Shown here: positions 63,801 to 64,000 of the stretch, in pieces
Numbering within the stretch: the first letter of the stretch is position 1
How the letters are laid out: each line of letters starts with the position of its first letter
Source of the DNA: Pseudoduganella plicata
GTDB lineage: Bacteria; Pseudomonadota; Gammaproteobacteria; Burkholderiales; Burkholderiaceae_D
Length of the DNA: 64,000 nt
Assembly (NCBI RefSeq): GCF_004421005.1
Contig: NZ_CP038026.1
Coordinates: forward strand, 4,526,001-4,590,000
Reading direction: 5' to 3'
Translations under genes and position numbers: made by a program
Notes under the pieces: model-generated
What the model saw: the letters and a program-made list of their open reading frames with translations, nothing else
What the model was told of the DNA's origin: nothing
Database searches by the model: none

Positions 63801-64000
63801 GTCAGGCGGATCACGGCGGCCGTGCCGAACGGATCGATCAGCGCGGCCAGGGTCTTGTAATCGAGGTCGCGCGCCAGGCTGGGCGCGACGATGTACCCGA
63901 TCAGCATGACGACGCTGCTGACGTAGACGGGCAGCATGCGCCGCGTCAGCGCCGCCAGCACGTAGAAGATGGCGCCGAAGATGAACAGGTTGGGCAGCAG
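60890..64000 (-). CDS. ABC permease fused to M1 family aminopeptidase (5' end outside window)
   Basis: At least 1036 residues, open to the right edge of the window. The N-terminal half is an ABC-2 type permease: many membrane spans, with SARDLDYKTLAALIDPFGTA-like text and WREREHRMSQLLDALPVPSW. The C-terminal half is an M1 peptidase: HEVAHQWWGHQ carries the zinc histidines, a further Glu is in VLSETLAEY, and ESMGF stands near the place of GAMEN. The gene lies on the minus strand, so an ABC ATPase gene is expected beyond base 64000. The family (ABC transporter permease/M1 aminopeptidase) is known but not well studied; the cargo is unknown. Confidence 0.9.
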   Translation of the reverse strand: MLPNLFIFGAIFYVLAALTRRMLPVYVSSVVMLIGYIVAPSLARDLDYKTLAALIDPFGTAAVIRLTEYWPIAERNTRLVLPEGVYLLNRVIWCSFSLVALMLGYWRFHFVGTLDGGTAARGDSDAPLRITTTAARSVEPPDFKARSLPLLLAQFTWLNLRETTKNIYFFVLVLAGVLTMYAGALDMGSIWGTNTYPLTYVVLEMVRKTFTPFMLVITTFYAGELVWREREHRMSQLLDALPVPSWLPMVSKLGALIGLQALLLLVVMLCGMSIQVFNGYFDFEPGLYLTQLYTIELPYYALVAVLAIAAQVLLGHKYVAYCAMILYYIATITLAGLGLEHPLVLYGVTPEIRYSDMNGYGHFLLRERWYQLYWGGAALMLSVLTLVFWPRGVSEEWHTRRRLARHALTMPVIATFGAGALLFAATGAVLFYNLNVANKFETAYRQGANRADYEKQYKKIAALPQPRIADVKLSVEMMPDQRRLVARGRYLLENRGTQPIGTVYVTQEPHAAMRPLRFGVPARATLNDAALGMHAYALATPLAPGATLPLEFEVVYEPKGIFGLGQDTPVVANGTFFNNSVLPHIGYQRDYELADPRDRRRHGLQPQARQPARDDPKGLADNVMSSDADWATFDAVIGTAAGQTAIAPGTLVKEWTRAGRRYFHYRTDKPILNFYSFQSARYATRHDWWQDVGIEVYYHPGHEYNLDRITRGVRDALDYNTRNFGPYQHKILRVVEFPAYERYAQSYPNTVPFSESMGFIAKVDEKNPKDIDYPYYVTAHEVAHQWWGHQLVGGNTRGATVLSETLAEYSALMVMKKTFGPERMRRFLRYDLDMYLMGRAMENKTELPLADNENQGYIHYRKGSLAMYQLQDIVGEERINALLRQLLRQYAFRNGPYPSVTALVDGLRAVVPPAQAYLVDDLFNAIVLYDNRALTATYGRRADGRYDVTLTVHAAKLRADGLGSEKEAPLADFIDIGVDDKDGKPLARERKLMNQRETTYRTIVARRPARAGIDPDNKLIDRKPGDNMIAVETTAP

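Overview
The window is a GC-rich stretch of bacterial chromosome. It reads as a betaproteobacterium of the Burkholderiales, most probably Oxalobacteraceae (Massilia/Duganella/Telluria-like). The reasons are the gene content and order: gshA-gshB-PTS, metX-metW, gatCAB divergent from mreBCD-mrdA-rodA-rlpA, rsmB-DUF4390-ntrY-ntrX, LysM-dprA-smg-topB, a DUF3567 protein, a PEP-CTERM protein, and dispersed GACAGGC-type hairpins. This assignment is inference from gene families; no rRNA or tRNA gene is present. I see no insertion sequence, prophage, CRISPR array or tRNA. The window is core chromosome with one accessory-looking island.

Layout. 1-4.8 kb: glutathione synthesis (gshA, cut by the window edge, and gshB), then a permease-less PTS phosphorelay (EIIA of the mannose family, HPr, EI). 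4.9-6.7 kb: metX-metW methionine entry. 6.8-10.1 kb: M48 protease, RluA-type pseudouridine synthase, xthA and pyrE. 10.2-14.8 kb: the most unusual part, a tightly coupled run of a DUF4279-like protein, two mini membrane proteins, an Lgt-family membrane protein, a radical SAM enzyme resembling the archaeal tetraether synthase family (Tes/COG1964), an alpha/beta hydrolase, then a flavin-binding-fold protein. 14.9-19.5 kb: a DUF1176 protein with a probable frameshift, and gatCAB. 19.6-26.9 kb: the rod-shape/elongasome operon mreB-mreC-mreD-mrdA-rodA-rlpA.

27-33.1 kb is a leftward operon: argS, an FtsN-like SPOR protein, dsbA, an SDR, birA, coaX and a second SPOR protein (frameshifted). 33.3-38.8 kb is rsmB-DUF4390 and an NtrY-like kinase with an NtrX-like regulator that has no AAA+ domain. 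38.8-44.6 kb holds a CobW-like protein without a P-loop, DUF3567, a class II amidotransferase, an EAL-HDOD protein, a nitronate monooxygenase, and a beta-class GST divergent from a LysR regulator. 44.6-51 kb is metH, a PEP-CTERM protein and fmt-def. 51.3-57.2 kb is LysM-dprA-smg-topoisomerase III. 57.2-64 kb holds a hypothetical secreted protein, a chemotaxis receptor, two tandem hairpin repeats, a DUF3597 protein, a small hypothetical and a large ABC-permease/M1-peptidase fusion that runs off the window.

Main points for a second look: the Tes-like/Lgt-like/hydrolase cluster as a candidate undescribed lipid-modification system; two probable single-G deletions that each destroy a natural C-terminus; hairpin repeats, one of which supplies the stop codon of the LysR gene; and several domain-reduced regulators (NtrX without AAA+, CobW without Walker A, degenerate EAL).
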